5,904 nt of DNA, taken from NCBI GenBank assembly GCA_017622155.1, contig JAGARS010000201.1, positions 1 through 5,904 on the forward strand. Reading direction: 5' to 3'. Both the position numbers and the translations under genes were made by a program. The DNA is from Peptococcaceae bacterium. GTDB lineage: Bacteria; Bacillota; Peptococcia; Peptococcales; Peptococcaceae. Of the stretch, positions 1 to 5,904 are shown piece by piece (position 1 is the stretch's first letter; every line of letters starts with the position of its first letter). The notes beneath the pieces are model-generated. The model ran no database searches, was not told the origin of the DNA, and saw only the letters and a program-made list of their open reading frames with translations.

Positions 1-2
1 AT

Positions 3-62
3 AAAAAAGGCTTCTTCGGCAAAGTAAAAGATGTCGTAGACGATTTCTTTGATGAAGAATAG
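3..62 (+). CDS. C-terminal tail of an unidentified protein (partial)
   Basis: An open frame enters from the left edge and ends at TAG 60-62, leaving 19 residues that finish in DDFFDEE. The tail is rich in Lys, Phe and Asp/Glu (KKGFFGKVKDVVDDFFDEE), which suggests a charged amphipathic C-terminus. No family can be assigned from so little. A perfect terminator hairpin starts 22 bases after the stop, which supports this being the true end of a rightward gene. The other two forward frames close within the first few codons. Confidence 0.6.
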   Translation, partial: KKGFFGKVKDVVDDFFDEE

Positions 63-83
63 AAGCAAATAGCACTTTATGAA

Positions 84-112
84 TCAGGCAGCGAAACGCT
101 GCCTGATTTTTT
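84..112 (+). terminator. Intrinsic terminator of the upstream partial gene
   Basis: A perfect 10-bp stem (TCAGGCAGCG at 84-93 with CGCTGCCTGA at 97-106) closes on an AAA loop and is followed at once by six T (107-112). This is a textbook Rho-independent terminator, placed 22 bases after the stop codon at 62. It isolates the following flavoprotein gene from upstream transcription. Confidence 0.93.
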
Positions 113-162
113 ATGGTAAAGCGAAGATATTCTCACTGATACTATCGAATTGTTTGCACAGG

Positions 163-173
163 TATGATATAAT
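163..173 (+). promoter_or_regulatory. Extended -10 promoter of the flavoprotein gene
   Basis: TATGATATAAT at 163-173 combines a consensus TATAAT (168-173) with an upstream TATG extension (163-166). No good -35 lies at the normal distance: with a 17-bp spacer it would be TCGAAT at 145-150. The promoter therefore probably relies on the extended -10. Transcription would start near 180, giving a leader of about 27 nt. Confidence 0.7.
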
Positions 174-206
174 GATAATAATGATAAACATAGGAGGCAC
201 GATATT

Positions 207-848
207 ATGAAAGCAATTGCAATTAACGGGAGCCCGCGTAAGGGCTGGAACACGGATTTAATTTTACAGGAAGCATTGAAAGGCGCGGCTGACGCAGGTG
301 CAGAGGTGGAAATGATTCACCTGTATGATTTGAATTTTACCGGTTGTCGCAGCTGTTTTGCATGTAAACGCAAAGGGGCAGAGCCGGCAAAATGCTTCTG
401 GAAAGATGATTTGAGCCCTGTATTGGACAAAATTTTATCTGCCGATGCGGTATTCTTTGGTACACCGATTTATTTTGGTGAGATTACCAGTCAGATGCAT
501 GCGCTGATTGAGCGTTTGAGTTTTATTTTAATGACATACGACGATTATTCCAAAAAATTGTTTCATGGCAAGGTGAACTGCGGATGTTTCTACACGATGA
601 ATGTTCCACAGGAAGGTTATGAAAAAATGTATGCTGCGAGAATGCGTCAAAGCTTTGCAGTGCTGAACAAACTGAATGGTGAAGTAGTGGATTATGCCAG
701 CTGTGATACGTGGCAGTTTACAGACTATTCGAAGTTTCAGACAGCGATGTTCAATGAAGAACACAAACGCAAAATGCGTGAAGAACAATTCCCGAAAGAT
801 TTAGCCGCAGCATATCAGATCGGGCAGAAACTGTGCGGGAAAGAATAA
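207..848 (+). CDS. Flavodoxin-fold NAD(P)H-dependent FMN reductase / iron-sulfur flavoprotein-like protein
   Basis: This is a 213-residue cytoplasmic flavoprotein of the NADPH-dependent FMN reductase superfamily. Residues 2-7 form the first beta strand, and the phosphate-binding loop GSPRKGWNT (8-16) would hold the FMN phosphate. A second signature, GTPIYFGEITSQMHALIER (85-103), is the flavin-contacting loop typical of the family. Between them lies a cysteine cluster, C47-x2-C50-x2-C53, with a further Cys at 63. It resembles the compact [4Fe-4S] motif of archaeal and clostridial iron-sulfur flavoproteins, so the protein may pass electrons between a cluster and FMN. The C-terminal third has fewer recognisable motifs. 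The start is secure: AGGAGG (192-197) lies 9 bases upstream of ATG. The gene stands alone between two terminators. The physiological electron donor and acceptor cannot be inferred, and the protein could instead be a plain FMN reductase without a cluster. Confidence 0.9.
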   Translation: MKAIAINGSPRKGWNTDLILQEALKGAADAGAEVEMIHLYDLNFTGCRSCFACKRKGAEPAKCFWKDDLSPVLDKILSADAVFFGTPIYFGEITSQMHALIERLSFILMTYDDYSKKLFHGKVNCGCFYTMNVPQEGYEKMYAARMRQSFAVLNKLNGEVVDYASCDTWQFTDYSKFQTAMFNEEHKRKMREEQFPKDLAAAYQIGQKLCGKE

Positions 849-871
849 AAAATAATAAAATCTAACAAAAA

Positions 872-905
872 AGCGTAAGCTCGTATGAGCTTACGCTTAA
901 TTTTT
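872..905 (+). terminator. Bidirectional intrinsic terminator between convergent genes
   Basis: A perfect 12-bp stem (AAGCGTAAGCTC at 872-883 with GAGCTTACGCTT at 888-899) closes on a GTAT loop. On the plus strand it is followed by TTTTT (901-905). On the minus strand the A-run just left of the stem (868-873) gives a U-tract. It lies 24 bases after the flavoprotein stop and about 30 bases after the stop of the convergent leftward gene, so it can end both transcripts. Confidence 0.9.
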
Positions 906-930
906 GCTTTGTCACGATATGACAGCTAAC

Positions 931-1512
931 TTAATGTTTCAGATAGCTGATTTCGTTTAAGTGCAGCAGTGTGATGGAAACCTGACCGCCGTTTGCAGCG
1001 ATTTCTTCAGCTGGTACTTTGCCTGGGAATACAGGAATCACAGCTGTGTCACCTGCGTGCAGCGCAGCCTGGCCGCGTTCTGCAACTGGGCTGAATGTGG
1101 TGCTGTCGCCAACAACTGCCATGATTTTACCTTCTGGCAGGGAACCGTCATGGGACAGCGGTGTTACCAGATGACCGCCGCCGGAAGCGATTTCGCCAAC
1201 AGCTTCGATGTGCAGGTTGTAGTTGCCGCCTTCGATAGCTTCAACGCTAACGATTGTAACTACGCTCTGACCATCGTTGTACAGTTCCTGACCTTCTAAT
1301 GCAGCTACATTGTTCCAGTCGATTGTAATTTCGTCGGAAGTAGCAGGTCTGGAGTTCATTTCAAAATGGTGTGCAGCTGTGGTTTCAGCAGCCTGAATAC
1401 CGCCTGCAGCGATAGCACCCAGTGGTGTGTAGCTTAAGCCTGTCAGAATCAGTACACCGCACAGTACGATGCATGTTAAAAAGAAACCAGAAAAACTAAA
1501 TTCACTTTTCAT
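931..1512 (-). CDS. Putative exported or membrane-anchored protein of unknown function
   Basis: I do not recognise this 193-residue protein. A hydrophobic segment at about residues 10-28, after a short N-terminus with one Lys, is either a signal peptide or a single membrane anchor. The following stretch is Ala/Gly-rich and includes QAAE at 40-43, a possible signal-peptidase I site. No lipobox precedes Cys14 or Cys18. The mature part (about 50-193) has short alternating hydrophobic stretches, such as SVVTIVSVEAI (83-93) and NLHIEAVGEI (99-108), and Gly/Pro turns, which suggests a beta-rich extracytoplasmic domain. It has no cysteine and no obvious catalytic motif. The start was set at ATG 1512-1510 because GGGAGGA (1528-1522) sits 9 bases upstream. 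The frame extends 22 codons further without a ribosome site, and that extension would spoil the signal sequence. Codons favour CTG, ATC, AAC, GAC and GGC, unlike the ATPase gene, which hints at high expression. Confidence 0.8.
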   Translation of the reverse strand: MKSEFSFSGFFLTCIVLCGVLILTGLSYTPLGAIAAGGIQAAETTAAHHFEMNSRPATSDEITIDWNNVAALEGQELYNDGQSVVTIVSVEAIEGGNYNLHIEAVGEIASGGGHLVTPLSHDGSLPEGKIMAVVGDSTTFSPVAERGQAALHAGDTAVIPVFPGKVPAEEIAANGGQVSITLLHLNEISYLKH

Positions 1513-1549
1513 TGTTAAGAGTCCTCCCTTATAAAATATCACTATTCCT

Positions 1550-1578
1550 ATTCTACAGGGGAATTCTGAAAAATGCAA
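1550..1578 (-). promoter_or_regulatory. Sigma-A-type promoter of the exported-protein gene
   Basis: On the minus strand TTGCAT (1578-1573) is separated by exactly 17 bp from TAGAAT (1555-1550). These match the -35 and -10 consensus at four and five of six bases respectively. Transcription would begin near 1543, about 30 nt before the ATG at 1512. The gene can therefore be expressed independently of rluA, which lies upstream on the same strand. Confidence 0.6.
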
Positions 1579-1635
1579 TGGTTTTTACTATAATTCACGC
1601 AAATGCATTGATTGATTCTATGAATATCAAAACTA

Positions 1636-2577
1636 TCATTTCATGTTCGTTTTATCACAAATGGATTCTGCAGAGGCTGGCAGCAGCCGCTGCATATCTT
1701 CTGGCAGTGCACTTTTTATCGTTAGCAATTCCCCGGTAATTGGGTGAGATAATTGCAGCCGTGCACAATGAAGCGCCTGGCGCTCTATATGTGTACAATT
1801 CCCGTTATAGAGGCTGTCGCCAAGCAGAGGATGCCCAAGCCATGCCATATGTACGCGTATCTGATGGGTGCGTCCGGTTAAAAGCTGAAGCTGTATCAGA
1901 GAATACGTTTGGCGTTTATATGGGAATGTACAGAGGGTTTGATAAAGTGTAGCGGCCGGCTGCCCGTCGGCACGTACTTCTCGTTTGATAATGCTGTCAT
2001 TGACACGGGCAATGGGCTGTTCAACACACCCATTTGCAATTGTGAGTGTTCCTTCAATTAGAGCCAGATATTCTTTCTGGATGGTATTCTTCTCTTGAGC
2101 AAGGCTTAATAAATGATGCACGTGACGATGTTTGGCGATTAGTACCAGCCCGGAAGTGTCGTAGTCCAAGCGGGTAACAAAATGCACAGCACCGGTGTGG
2201 CCGATTTGTTCGTAATAATGCAGAAGTGCATTGGCCAACGTACCTGTGGGGTGTTCCCGAGAGGGAATGGTACTCATACCGGCAAGCTTTTCTATCACCA
2301 GGATATAATCATCTTCATATACAATTGTAAGCGGTATCTGTTCGCCTTTCATATGCGGATTGGATTCTTCTGCTGGAAACTGTACCGATACAAGATCGTT
2401 TTGGTGCAGTATATAACGAACGGTCTCTTCGCTGCCGTTTACCAGAAGTTTGCCGCCGTGATATTTGATATCTGTGAGAGCAGTTCTGGAAATATTTTTT
2501 TGTGCCAGAAAGTCTCGCAGCAAAGTACCTTCATCAATCTCGGCAGCTGTAAATTGTAATGTAAACGGAGATAGCAT
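1636..2577 (-). CDS. RluA-family rRNA/tRNA pseudouridine synthase
   Basis: This 313-residue cytoplasmic enzyme would isomerise specific uridines in structured RNA to pseudouridine. An S4-like RNA-binding region covers about residues 15-70, with the typical pattern around TDIKYHGGKLLVNG (35-48). The catalytic RluA domain follows: an entry strand YEDDYILVIEKLAGM (87-101), the active-site motif TRLDYDTSGLVLIAK (135-149) with catalytic Asp138, then LLTGRTHQIRVHMAWLGHP (232-250) and GDSLYNG (253-259). Length and domain order fit bacterial RluA/RluC/RluD-type synthases. The usual His before RLD is Thr135 here, a variation seen in Firmicutes members. The start is supported by AGGAG seven bases upstream of ATG 2577-2575. 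I cannot assign a specific target site, so no rlu symbol is given. The exported-protein gene lies 123 bp downstream on the same strand with no terminator visible between them, so some read-through is possible. Confidence 0.93.
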   Translation of the reverse strand: MLSPFTLQFTAAEIDEGTLLRDFLAQKNISRTALTDIKYHGGKLLVNGSEETVRYILHQNDLVSVQFPAEESNPHMKGEQIPLTIVYEDDYILVIEKLAGMSTIPSREHPTGTLANALLHYYEQIGHTGAVHFVTRLDYDTSGLVLIAKHRHVHHLLSLAQEKNTIQKEYLALIEGTLTIANGCVEQPIARVNDSIIKREVRADGQPAATLYQTLCTFPYKRQTYSLIQLQLLTGRTHQIRVHMAWLGHPLLGDSLYNGNCTHIERQALHCARLQLSHPITGELLTIKSALPEDMQRLLPASAESICDKTNMK

Positions 2578-2610
2578 ACAGAAGCTCCTTTCGCTCGGTA
2601 ATATTGTTGT

Positions 2611-2639
2611 ATTATAGCATAAACGTTATATGATGTCTT
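2611..2639 (-). promoter_or_regulatory. Promoter of the pseudouridine synthase gene
   Basis: On the minus strand TATAAT (2616-2611) is preceded by TGC, giving an extended -10. AAGACA (2639-2634) lies 17 bp upstream as a -35 that matches TTGACA at four of six bases. Transcription would start near 2604, leaving a leader of about 27 nt that contains the AGGAG ribosome site. Confidence 0.72.
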
Positions 2640-2728
2640 GCTTAAAATACAAATATGAAAACATAAAAACTGAAAAAATACAAATACTATTATTCACCAG
2701 AAGAAATTTCGCAAATAGTATGGATTTA

Positions 2729-2756
2729 TTGCTTTGCTATGTTGTTAGCATATATT
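2729..2756 (+). promoter_or_regulatory. Possible promoter of the P-type ATPase gene
   Basis: TTGCTT (2729-2734) and TATATT (2751-2756) are separated by 16 bp. Between them lies a small inverted repeat, TGCTA (2735-2739) and TAGCA (2746-2750), that could be an operator half-site pair. The predicted start near 2763 leaves almost no leader before the ribosome site at 2764-2771, which weakens the call. AT-rich sequence further upstream (about 2640-2700) could hold another promoter, but nothing there is better. Confidence 0.35.
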
Positions 2757-2776
2757 TTTATAAGGTGGAGGCTAAT

Positions 2777-5365
2777 ATGGAGCGATTGTGGCAAAAAGAT
2801 TGTGAGACATTGCTTGCGCAGTATGACAGTAGACTGGAAGGCCTGAGCAGTGATGAGGCAGCTGCTTTGATGCAGCGTTATGGAAAAAATGAACTGATGG
2901 AGGCAAAACGGAAAGGCATTTTGCAGGTGTTTTTGGAGCAATTTTTGGATTTGCTGGTAGCGGTATTACTGGCGGCAGCAGTTATTTCTGCATTAACCGG
3001 CGGAGTAGAAGGTGCCTTGGTGATATTGGCAGTACTTATTTTAAATGCGGTGCTTGGCACGGTACAGCATTTTAAGGCGCAAAAATCATTAGAAAGTTTG
3101 AAATCGATGGCAGCGCCTTTGGCGCGCGTGGCACGTGACGGCACAAAACAGGAATTGCCGGCGGCGCAAATTGTTCCGGGGGATATATTATATTTAGAGG
3201 CAGGAGATGTGGCGGCAGCAGATGGGCGTATTCTGGAGAATTATTCGCTGCAGGTAAATGAAAGCGCATTGACAGGCGAGGCGGAGGCTGTGTGCAAAAC
3301 TGATGGCATACTGGAAATTGCTGAATTGCCGTTGGGTGATCGGCTGAATATGGTGTATAAAGGCTCTTTGGCAACTTACGGAAGAGCGACGGTATTGGTG
3401 ACAGCGACAGGGATGCAGACGGAAATGGGAAAAATAGCGAATTTGATGTCATCTGCTCAAGAAAAACAGACACCGCTGCAAAGAAATTTGCACGATTTTT
3501 CAAAGAAACTATCACTTGTTGTATTGTTAATTTGTGCACTTGTATTTGTACTGGGTATCTGGCGAGATATGGCTGTTACGGAAGCTTTGATGTTTTCAGT
3601 AGCTTTGGCTGTTGCAGCAATTCCGGAAGCATTAGGTTCTATTGTAACCATTGGTTTGGCTATTGGCACGCAGAAAATGGCAAAGGAAAATGCAATCATA
3701 AAAGATTTGCGTGCGGTAGAAGGTTTGGGCAGCGTATCTGTCATTTGTTCAGATAAAACGGGTACATTGACACAGAATAAAATGACAGTACAGCAAGTGT
3801 ATATTCCCGGTCAGGTATGGGATGTGGTTTCGGCGATTCATAAAGAAGATACATTTGCCAGAATTGTGGAGTGCAGTGTGCTTTGCAATGACAGTACGGA
3901 AAATGGCGATGTATTTGTTGGTGATCCTACTGAAACCGCTTTGCTGTCTTTTTGCCGCAGGCTAGGTTGGGATGCTCAGATTATTCGCAGATCTTTTCCG
4001 CGCCTGCAGGAGCTTCCCTTTGATTCGGAACGAAAATTAATGAGTACATTGCATCAGGCAGAAGATATGTATCGTTTATGCGTAAAAGGGGCGCCCGATG
4101 TATTGTTAGAACGATGCAGACTGGAACATTCGCTGGCACAGACTATACAGAAACAGATTGAAGAGTTTTCTATGCAAGGATTGCGTGTACTTGCTTTTGC
4201 AGAAAAAGTACTGGAAGATAATCGTGAGCTGACACTGCAGGATGAATCCGAATTAACTTTTGTAGGGCTTATAGCTATGATGGATCCTCCGAGACAGGAA
4301 ACAGCGGATGCAGTTTATGCTTGCCGTCTGGCAGGTATTCGTCCGGTAATGATTACCGGTGACCATAAAGCAACCGCCAGTGCCATTGCAAAACAGATTG
4401 GTATTTTAGCAGAAGGCGATCGTACTGTAGAAGGTGCAGATTTGGAGCATATGAGTGATGCGCAGCTGGCAGATACAGTGGAGCAGATTTCTGTGTATGC
4501 CCGTGTATCGCCGGAACATAAAATTCGTATTGTACGTGCTTGGCAAAGCAAAGGTGCTATTGTTGCTATGACGGGGGATGGTGTTAATGATGCACCTGCA
4601 TTGAAGCAGGCAGATATCGGAATTGCTATGGGGATTACAGGCACCGGGGTATCCAAAGATGCAGCCGGAATGATTCTGGCGGATGATAATTTTGCTACCA
4701 TTGTTAAGGCAGTGGAAAATGGGCGTAATGTATACAATAATATCAAGCACGCCATTTACTTTCTATTATCCGGCAATTTAGCTGCTATTCTGGTAGTGCT
4801 GTATACTTCGCTTTTCGGGCTTCCATTGCCATTTACAGCAGTACAGCTTTTGTTTATTAATTTGGTAACAGATAGCCTGCCGGCTCTTGCAATCAATATG
4901 GAGCTGCCGGCGCAAAATTTACTGCACCAGCACCCGCGTGATCCCAAGGAAACGATTTTAACGAAAAAATTTGTAAAGCAGATGACGATACAAGCAGCAA
5001 TGCTTGCAGTGGTGACATTGTGCGGCTTTTATGCAGGGTTAGCTGTAAGTGATGCCATGGCCTGTACTATGGCATTTGCGGTTTTGTGCCTGGCAAGATT
5101 GTTTCATGGTTTTAACTGCCGTGGGATATATTCTGTTGTACAGCTGCCAATTAATATTTACAGCATTGGTGCGTTTTTACTGGGAGCTTTGTTTCTGTTT
5201 TGTGTGCTTCTTGTCCCGGTATTGCAAGGTGCATTTGAAATCAGCAGCAGCATTACAATGAAGCATATTGGTGTCATTGCAGGTTTGGCAGCTTTACCTA
5301 CAGCTGTCATACAGCTGTACCGTATTGTGAAAGAAACTACGAAAAAACATCCGGTATCGATTTGA
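2777..5365 (+). CDS. Type II (PMCA/SERCA-like) P-type cation-transporting ATPase, probably Ca2+ efflux
   Basis: This 862-residue integral membrane pump couples ATP hydrolysis to cation export. All P-type landmarks are present in order. They are an N-terminal cation-ATPase domain (about 1-50), TM1-TM2 (about 57-97), the actuator loop TGEA (166-169), TM3-TM4 (about 244-297) with the ion-site motif PEAL (Glu284), the phosphorylation motif DKTGT (Asp326), KGAPD (437-441) in the nucleotide domain, TGD (527-529) and TGDGVND (599-605). Six C-terminal helices follow (about 655-855). In TM5-TM6, Asn667, Asn695, Thr698 and Asp699 match the SERCA positions Asn768, Asn796, Thr799 and Asp800. Ala670 replaces SERCA Glu771, so one Ca2+ site per cycle is likely, as in bacterial LMCA1-type pumps. 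The start is ATG 2777, five bases after GGTGGAGG. The frame stays open to 2630 but has no ribosome site there. It is transcribed divergently from the pseudouridine synthase. Substrate is inferred from family; Mn2+ or another cation is possible. Confidence 0.95.
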   Translation: MERLWQKDCETLLAQYDSRLEGLSSDEAAALMQRYGKNELMEAKRKGILQVFLEQFLDLLVAVLLAAAVISALTGGVEGALVILAVLILNAVLGTVQHFKAQKSLESLKSMAAPLARVARDGTKQELPAAQIVPGDILYLEAGDVAAADGRILENYSLQVNESALTGEAEAVCKTDGILEIAELPLGDRLNMVYKGSLATYGRATVLVTATGMQTEMGKIANLMSSAQEKQTPLQRNLHDFSKKLSLVVLLICALVFVLGIWRDMAVTEALMFSVALAVAAIPEALGSIVTIGLAIGTQKMAKENAIIKDLRAVEGLGSVSVICSDKTGTLTQNKMTVQQVYIPGQVWDVVSAIHKEDTFARIVECSVLCNDSTENGDVFVGDPTETALLSFCRRLGWDAQIIRRSFPRLQELPFDSERKLMSTLHQAEDMYRLCVKGAPDVLLERCRLEHSLAQTIQKQIEEFSMQGLRVLAFAEKVLEDNRELTLQDESELTFVGLIAMMDPPRQETADAVYACRLAGIRPVMITGDHKATASAIAKQIGILAEGDRTVEGADLEHMSDAQLADTVEQISVYARVSPEHKIRIVRAWQSKGAIVAMTGDGVNDAPALKQADIGIAMGITGTGVSKDAAGMILADDNFATIVKAVENGRNVYNNIKHAIYFLLSGNLAAILVVLYTSLFGLPLPFTAVQLLFINLVTDSLPALAINMELPAQNLLHQHPRDPKETILTKKFVKQMTIQAAMLAVVTLCGFYAGLAVSDAMACTMAFAVLCLARLFHGFNCRGIYSVVQLPINIYSIGAFLLGALFLFCVLLVPVLQGAFEISSSITMKHIGVIAGLAALPTAVIQLYRIVKETTKKHPVSI

Positions 5366-5376
5366 TACCGGATGTT
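5346..5376. terminator. Hairpin overlapping the ATPase stop codon, lacking a T-tract on the plus strand
   Basis: A perfect 13-bp stem (AACATCCGGTATC at 5346-5358 with GATACCGGATGTT at 5364-5376) closes on a five-base loop. The TGA stop (5363-5365) spans the loop and the right arm. On the plus strand it is followed by AGACTG rather than a T-run, so it is not a complete rightward terminator. On the minus strand the A-run at 5342-5347 supplies a U-tract, so it could stop leftward transcription coming from the insertion sequence. It was probably the original ATPase terminator before the insertion, which is inference. Confidence 0.7.
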
Positions 5377-5381
5377 AGACT

Positions 5382-5419
5382 GTAGACAACTACCCTAAAA
5401 AGTGGTTGTCTACTTTTTT
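5382..5419 (+). terminator. Intrinsic terminator after the ATPase gene, probably carried at the IS left end
   Basis: GTAGACAACTAC (5382-5393) pairs with GTGGTTGTCTAC (5402-5413) in a 12-bp stem with one G-T wobble and an 8-base loop. Six T follow (5414-5419). It lies 16 bases after the ATPase stop and would end that transcript. If the sequence belongs to the insertion sequence, it also shields the transposase from read-in transcription. Confidence 0.85.
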
Positions 5420-5467
5420 ATACCTTAAAACCATGGTAAAACATAAATGTGAAAGAGGTTGAAGAAA

Positions 5468-5904
5468 ATGATGGGTAAAAAAGATAATCAGGAACGAAAT
5501 CAGTTAGAAGTAGTGAGTTTAGAAAATCTGGTGCCAAAGGACCATCTGGTGAGAAAACTGGATGCAGCAATGGATTTCAGCTTTATCTATGATTTAGTAA
5601 AAGATTTGTACAAACTATTCGGACGAGAAAGCATAGACCCTGTAGTATTGGTGAAAATCGTATTTATACAGTATATCTTCGGTATTCCATCTATGAGAAA
5701 AATTATAGAAGAAATAGAAGTGAATTTTGCCTACAGATGGTTTTAGGCTATGGAATTCATGAACCGATCCCTCATTTCTCAACCTTCGGCAAAAACTATA
5801 CAAGAAGATTCAAAGACAGCGATTTATTTGAACAGATATTTGAAAGAATTTTAGAAGAAGCTTATCAGTGCGGTTTTATTGATGATGAAAAACTCTTTAT
5901 CGAT
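5468..5904 (+). pseudogene. IS1182-family transposase, N-terminal part, frameshifted
   Basis: The first frame (5468-5746) encodes 92 residues beginning MMGKKDNQERNQ. They match the N-terminal DUF772/InsH-type domain of IS1182 (DDE) transposases: LVPKDHLVRKLDAA, IDPVVLVKIVFIQYIFG and SMRKIIEEIEVNFAYRWF. It then stops at TAG 5744-5746. The -1 frame continues without a break from TTA 5743 to the window end (54 codons), reading LGYGIHEPIPHFSTFGKNYT and onward, which is the expected continuation of the same domain. One T in the run at 5741-5744 therefore appears to be missing. The catalytic DDE region would lie beyond the window. Start choice: AGAGG (5454-5458) lies 9 bases before ATG 5468. An upstream TTG at 5459 overlaps that spacing and is less likely. 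Either the gene is inactive or the read contains a homopolymer error. Confidence 0.85.

Larger units (their letters stand above)
5377..5904 (+). mobile_element. IS1182-like insertion sequence, left part (truncated by window edge)
   Basis: The transposase-like frame beginning at 5468 and the unusual sequence directly after the ATPase hairpin indicate the left part of an IS element. The exact left end cannot be fixed because the right inverted repeat is outside the window. The best guess is just after the hairpin arm at 5376, in the region AGACTGTAGACAAC. The element contains a subterminal hairpin (5382-5413) and a broken transposase gene. Confidence 0.65.

Noticed and set aside
1513..1578. A 22-residue N-terminal extension of the exported protein starting at 1578.
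   Set aside because: The extension would cover the -10 element and the ribosome site GGGAGGA, and it places extra residues before a normal signal segment. The internal ATG at 1512 explains all of the signals.
1572..1609. Inverted AATGCA/TGCATT pair between rluA and the exported-protein gene as a possible terminator.
   Set aside because: The arms are only six bases with 26 bases between them and no following T-run on the minus strand. One arm is itself part of the palindrome AATGCATT. It is not a convincing terminator.
1740..1952. Rightward open frame of 70 codons inside the pseudouridine synthase gene.
   Set aside because: It lies wholly antisense to a well-supported RluA-family coding region. 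It has no ribosome site and no recognisable protein features.
2630..2776. In-frame upstream extension of the ATPase by 49 residues from ATG 2630.
   Set aside because: No ribosome site precedes 2630, the extra residues are unlike the N-terminus of type II ATPases, and the extension overlaps the rluA promoter region. The ATG at 2777 has GGTGGAGG five bases upstream.
3072..3539. Leftward 155-codon open frame inside the ATPase gene.
   Set aside because: It is antisense to the conserved actuator and TM3 region of the pump. Its low-complexity Pro/Ser/Leu-rich translation is typical of a shadow frame.

Overview
The window looks like ordinary chromosomal sequence from a Firmicutes-type bacterium. 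Shine-Dalgarno sites are strong (AGGAGG, GGGAGG, GGTGGAGG), the -10 elements are TATAAT-like and often extended (TGnTATAAT), intrinsic terminators are compact, and base composition is moderate to low GC. A gut anaerobe, perhaps of the Negativicutes or Clostridia, would fit the gene types. That placement is an impression and was not tested.

Layout: positions 3-62 hold the last 19 codons of a rightward gene cut by the window edge, followed by its terminator (84-112). Next is a monocistronic rightward flavoprotein gene (207-848) with an extended -10 promoter. It meets a leftward gene tail-to-tail across a bidirectional terminator (872-905). The leftward strand carries an RluA-family pseudouridine synthase (2577 to 1636) and then a small membrane-anchored or exported protein of unknown function (1512 to 931), which has its own promoter. 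A 199-bp divergent region separates rluA from a rightward type II P-type cation (probably Ca2+) ATPase (2777-5365). The last ~530 bp are the left part of an IS1182-like insertion sequence whose transposase reading frame is broken by a 1-base frameshift at a T run near 5741-5744. It runs off the window.

The genes appear to be independent housekeeping or accessory units: a redox flavoprotein, an RNA-modification enzyme, a cation efflux pump and an envelope protein. Nothing ties them into one pathway, and I see no defence system, CRISPR array, tRNA or rRNA. The points most worth a second look are (i) the junction between the ATPase terminator hairpin and the IS element, where the hairpin seems to have lost its T-tract; (ii) an iron-sulfur-flavoprotein-like cysteine cluster in the flavoprotein; (iii) the unknown exported protein, whose codon use resembles that of a highly expressed gene; and (iv) the frameshifted transposase.
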